From Agrobacterium rosae (GTDB lineage Bacteria > Pseudomonadota > Alphaproteobacteria > Rhizobiales > Rhizobiaceae), in NCBI RefSeq assembly GCF_002915175.1, contig NZ_NXEJ01000001.1:266143-330142 (forward strand): a DNA stretch of 64,000 bases. The letters are read 5' to 3'. Of the stretch, positions 62,023-64,000 are shown piece after piece. Both the position numbers and the translations under genes were made by a program. Each line of letters begins with the position of its first letter. Positions within the stretch are counted from its first letter, which is position 1. Below the pieces are notes generated by a model. That model worked only from the letters and a program-made list of their open reading frames with translations. It had not been told where the DNA came from and searched no databases.

Positions 62023-63186
62023 GTGAGCGGACTGGAAACGGCAATCAGGAATGCCCTGGAAAAATCGGACAGATCGAGCGCCGAGGTGCGCGCGCGGATC
62101 TACCAATCGTCGCGGCAGGCGCTGGAAGCGGGTTTGCGCAAGCAGGGCATAGAAGACCCCGAGGTGGTGGCGCAGCAGCGCCAGCGGCTCGAGACGCTCG
62201 TCCATGCTATCGAAAGCGAAGAGCGAAATCGTCTGCTCAATGTGGTTGAAGATCACGTTCGGCGTGAAGCAGCCCGTGCACCGGCTGCTCCGTCTCCTGT
62301 CCGCCAGGTTCCGCCAACCATCTCTTCCGCACAGAGTGAGGACGATGTGCTGCCAGTCGAGGCGGAGTTGAGGGGAGACGTTTCCGAGGAGACGACGACC
62401 GATCACGACACCGGAGATTTTCGTGCCGACCGTGGCGTGGTCGCGCCGGATGCCCGATCCGCGTCGGACGCGAATATGGGGTCTCTTGCCTTCACGCCAC
62501 AGCGCGCAGCCAAAGCGCGGCGCAAAAAGCGGCTGGTCGCCCGGCTGTTCATTTATTTTACCCTGTTGGCGTTTCTAGGTTTCGGCGCGTGGTGGGTCTA
62601 TAGTTCCGGCCTGCTGCTCAGCCCTGCCGAGCGCGATACCGGCGTTCCCAATCCGCCGCCTGAAGTGCAGTCGGAAGATTTCACCGGCGCGGAAGCCAAG
62701 CCGGAGCCGAGCCTTGAAGCCGGGCGCGGCTTTTCCGATGCCTGGAACGAGATTTTCAATGCTGACAGAGGCAATAGCGGCCTGCAAGCAGGCTCTCTGG
62801 CCGCGATCGAGGGTATTTCCACACCTGCGGGCAAGGCCGTGCGGCTGACGTCGCGTGTGGCGGAGGCAGACGGCAACGTCAGCATTGCGGTGCCGACAGA
62901 AGTGCTGCGCGAGATGGCCGGGAAATCCTCGACCATCGCCATTACGTTGCAATCTTCCAGCGACCGGCAGACGCAGCTGTCCATCAGCTGTGATTTCGGC
63001 AGCCTTGGAGATTGCGCCCGCCACCGGTTCACGGCAACGCCCGAGCGCGCCGATATGCTGATCAACGTCTCATTCGACCGGACGCTGGCCCCCAATAGTC
63101 CCGGTCGCATCGTCATCAACAGCGATATCGATGGCAACGGCCGCCCGGTCAATCTCTACTCCGTGCGGATTCTACCTGGGGAGTAA
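62023..63186 (+). CDS. Single-pass membrane protein of unknown function
   Basis: A 387-residue protein that I do not recognise. Residues 1-75 are predicted helical and charged (SGLETAIRNALEKSDRSSAEVRARIYQSSRQALEAGL). Next is a Pro/Ser/Asp-rich linker, a basic stretch (RAAKARRKKRLVAR), one membrane segment (LFIYFTLLAFLGFGAWWVYSSGLLL), and a probably periplasmic beta-rich domain with two cysteines (CDFGSLGDC). The layout suggests a cytoplasm-to-periplasm linking role. GTG 62023 follows AAGGA at correct spacing; ATG 62002 is the alternative. Confidence 0.75.
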   Translation: MSGLETAIRNALEKSDRSSAEVRARIYQSSRQALEAGLRKQGIEDPEVVAQQRQRLETLVHAIESEERNRLLNVVEDHVRREAARAPAAPSPVRQVPPTISSAQSEDDVLPVEAELRGDVSEETTTDHDTGDFRADRGVVAPDARSASDANMGSLAFTPQRAAKARRKKRLVARLFIYFTLLAFLGFGAWWVYSSGLLLSPAERDTGVPNPPPEVQSEDFTGAEAKPEPSLEAGRGFSDAWNEIFNADRGNSGLQAGSLAAIEGISTPAGKAVRLTSRVAEADGNVSIAVPTEVLREMAGKSSTIAITLQSSSDRQTQLSISCDFGSLGDCARHRFTATPERADMLINVSFDRTLAPNSPGRIVINSDIDGNGRPVNLYSVRILPGE

Positions 63187-63207
63187 TGCAGCTCCCAATG
63201 TCTTTCC

Positions 63208-63236
63208 CTCATTCCTGTGACAAGCACAGGAATGAG
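63208..63236. terminator. Bidirectional terminator hairpin
   Basis: CTCATTCCTGTG (63208-63219) and CACAGGAATGAG (63225-63236) form a perfect 12-base-pair stem with a 5-base loop. It lies between the convergent membrane-protein gene and ppk2. Confidence 0.75.
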
Positions 63237-63292
63237 ACGGCGGGCGGCGATCGCAACGCCAAGACAGTGAATGTCTTTCCCCGCCGGTTAGA

Positions 63293-64000
63293 CTACTTCA
63301 AGAAATCCGGACCAAACCCCAGAATCTTGCCATCGATATCGCCAATCACCTTCTTGTCCTTGCCGTCATAATCCAGTGACGTCAGAATGTGTTTGATGAG
63401 GTTGATGCGGGCGCGACGTTTGTCGTTGGCGTGAATCACGGTCCAGGGAGCGTCTTCAATGTGGGTCTTCTCCAGCATCAGGTCACGCATGGCGGTGTAA
63501 TCGTCCCACTTGGTCAGTGCGGCGATGTCCATGTCGGAAAGCTTCCAGGATTTCAGCGGGCTATGACGGCGGTCATGAAAACGGTCGAGCTGGGTTTCGC
63601 GACCCGTATCCAGCCAGAACTTGAACAGATAGGTGCCCTCGTGGACCACCATTTTTTCAAGCCGGGGCGTTTCCTTGAGGAAGCGCTTGTGCTCCTCCGG
63701 GGTACAGAAGCCCATGATCGGCTCGACGCCTGCCCGATTATACCACGAGCGGTCGAACATCACGAATTCGCCAGCGGTTGGAAAATGCGAGATATAGCGC
63801 TGGAAATACCACTGACCGCGTTCGGTTTCCGTTGGTTTGGTCAGCGCAACGACGCGCGCATTACGGGGGTTGAGATATTCCTTGATGACCGAGATGACCC
63901 CGCCCTTTCCGGCGGCATCACGTCCTTCGAACACTGACATCACACGCTTGCCGGTTGCCTGCAACCAGTTTTGCACTTTCACGAGCTCGATCTGTAGCGC
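63293..64000 (-). CDS. ppk2: Polyphosphate kinase 2, N-terminus outside window
   Basis: The frame stays open to the window edge (ALQIEL precedes VKVQNW), so the start lies beyond it. The visible 235 residues contain Walker A in [13 protein letters not shown], the lid region [28 protein letters not shown], Walker B-like [15 protein letters not shown] and the [11 protein letters not shown] block. PPK2 enzymes transfer phosphate between polyphosphate and nucleotides, mainly making GTP or ATP from polyphosphate. Confidence 0.93.
   Translation of the reverse strand, partial: ALQIELVKVQNWLQATGKRVMSVFEGRDAAGKGGVISVIKEYLNPRNARVVALTKPTETERGQWYFQRYISHFPTAGEFVMFDRSWYNRAGVEPIMGFCTPEEHKRFLKETPRLEKMVVHEGTYLFKFWLDTGRETQLDRFHDRRHSPLKSWKLSDMDIAALTKWDDYTAMRDLMLEKTHIEDAPWTVIHANDKRRARINLIKHILTSLDYDGKDKKVIGDIDGKILGFGPDFLK

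Noticed and set aside
1..64000. CRISPR array, prophage or insertion sequence
   Set aside because: No regularly spaced direct repeats, cas genes, phage structural genes, transposases or terminal inverted repeats with target duplications were seen. The repeats present are intergenic palindromes.

Overview
The window looks like chromosomal DNA of a Rhizobiaceae bacterium, most probably Agrobacterium or a close Rhizobium relative. This is inferred from gene order and protein content, not from a database search. Pointers are: the compact rpmH-rnpA-yidC-engB cluster followed by argB; a rhamnose locus in the order described for Rhizobium (rhaRSTPQUK divergent from rhaDI); a ugpBAEC operon; RirA-type TGA-N9-TCA iron boxes; and several families of rhizobial intergenic palindromes. 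No phage, plasmid backbone, insertion sequence, CRISPR array or rRNA gene was seen. Two tRNA genes were found.

Layout. 0-5.6 kb: end of a hexapeptide acetyltransferase, then a PHO box and the glycerol-3-phosphate transporter ugpBAEC with a trailing cupin gene. 5.7-9.4 kb: gshB, a 1.7 kb gene-free stretch rich in palindromes, and cysK. 9.5-13.5 kb: LysE exporter, secreted EF-hand protein, HAD nucleotidase, EamA transporter, argB. 13.8-17.3 kb: a stub anti-sigma-like membrane protein and the engB-yidC-rnpA-rpmH operon. 17.6-22.9 kb: chemoreceptor, dicarboxylate/amino-acid symporter, XAT acetyltransferase and two small unknown proteins. 22.8-28.2 kb: fructokinase, pyrE, pyrC, a proline-racemase-family enzyme and a lipoprotein hydrolase. 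28.6-31.6 kb: a base-composition outlier with a methyltransferase and a large HAD protein, lying just 3' of tRNA-Arg(ACG).

31.7-37 kb: sensor kinase, pgi, fadD. 37.1-41.7 kb: a ferric-iron ABC transporter (ATPase, binding protein, fused permease) and a DUF2218 gene; three TGA-N9-TCA boxes precede the three transcription units. 41.8-42.8 kb: small stress-type genes (PRC-barrel, DUF982, a 24-residue membrane peptide). 42.9-48.2 kb: a singlet-oxygen-type RpoE/ChrR locus with the cfa-DUF1365-FAD oxidoreductase operon divergent from rpoE-chrR-DUF2177. 48.2-59.4 kb: the complete L-rhamnose import and catabolism locus, with a symmetric putative operator between rhaR and rhaD. 59.5-64 kb: small unknown proteins, tRNA-Thr(CGT), a nitronate-monooxygenase-like enzyme, a membrane protein of unknown function and the start-truncated ppk2.

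Most of the window is ordinary core genome. The points most worth following are: the exact C38S-equivalent change in the ChrR zinc site; an iron box in front of the DUF2218 gene; palindromic repeats placed right after the binding-protein gene in all three ABC import operons; the mirror-image rha operator; a terminator between pyrC and pyrE; and a roughly 700-base hairpin-rich block with no credible protein between gshB and cysK.
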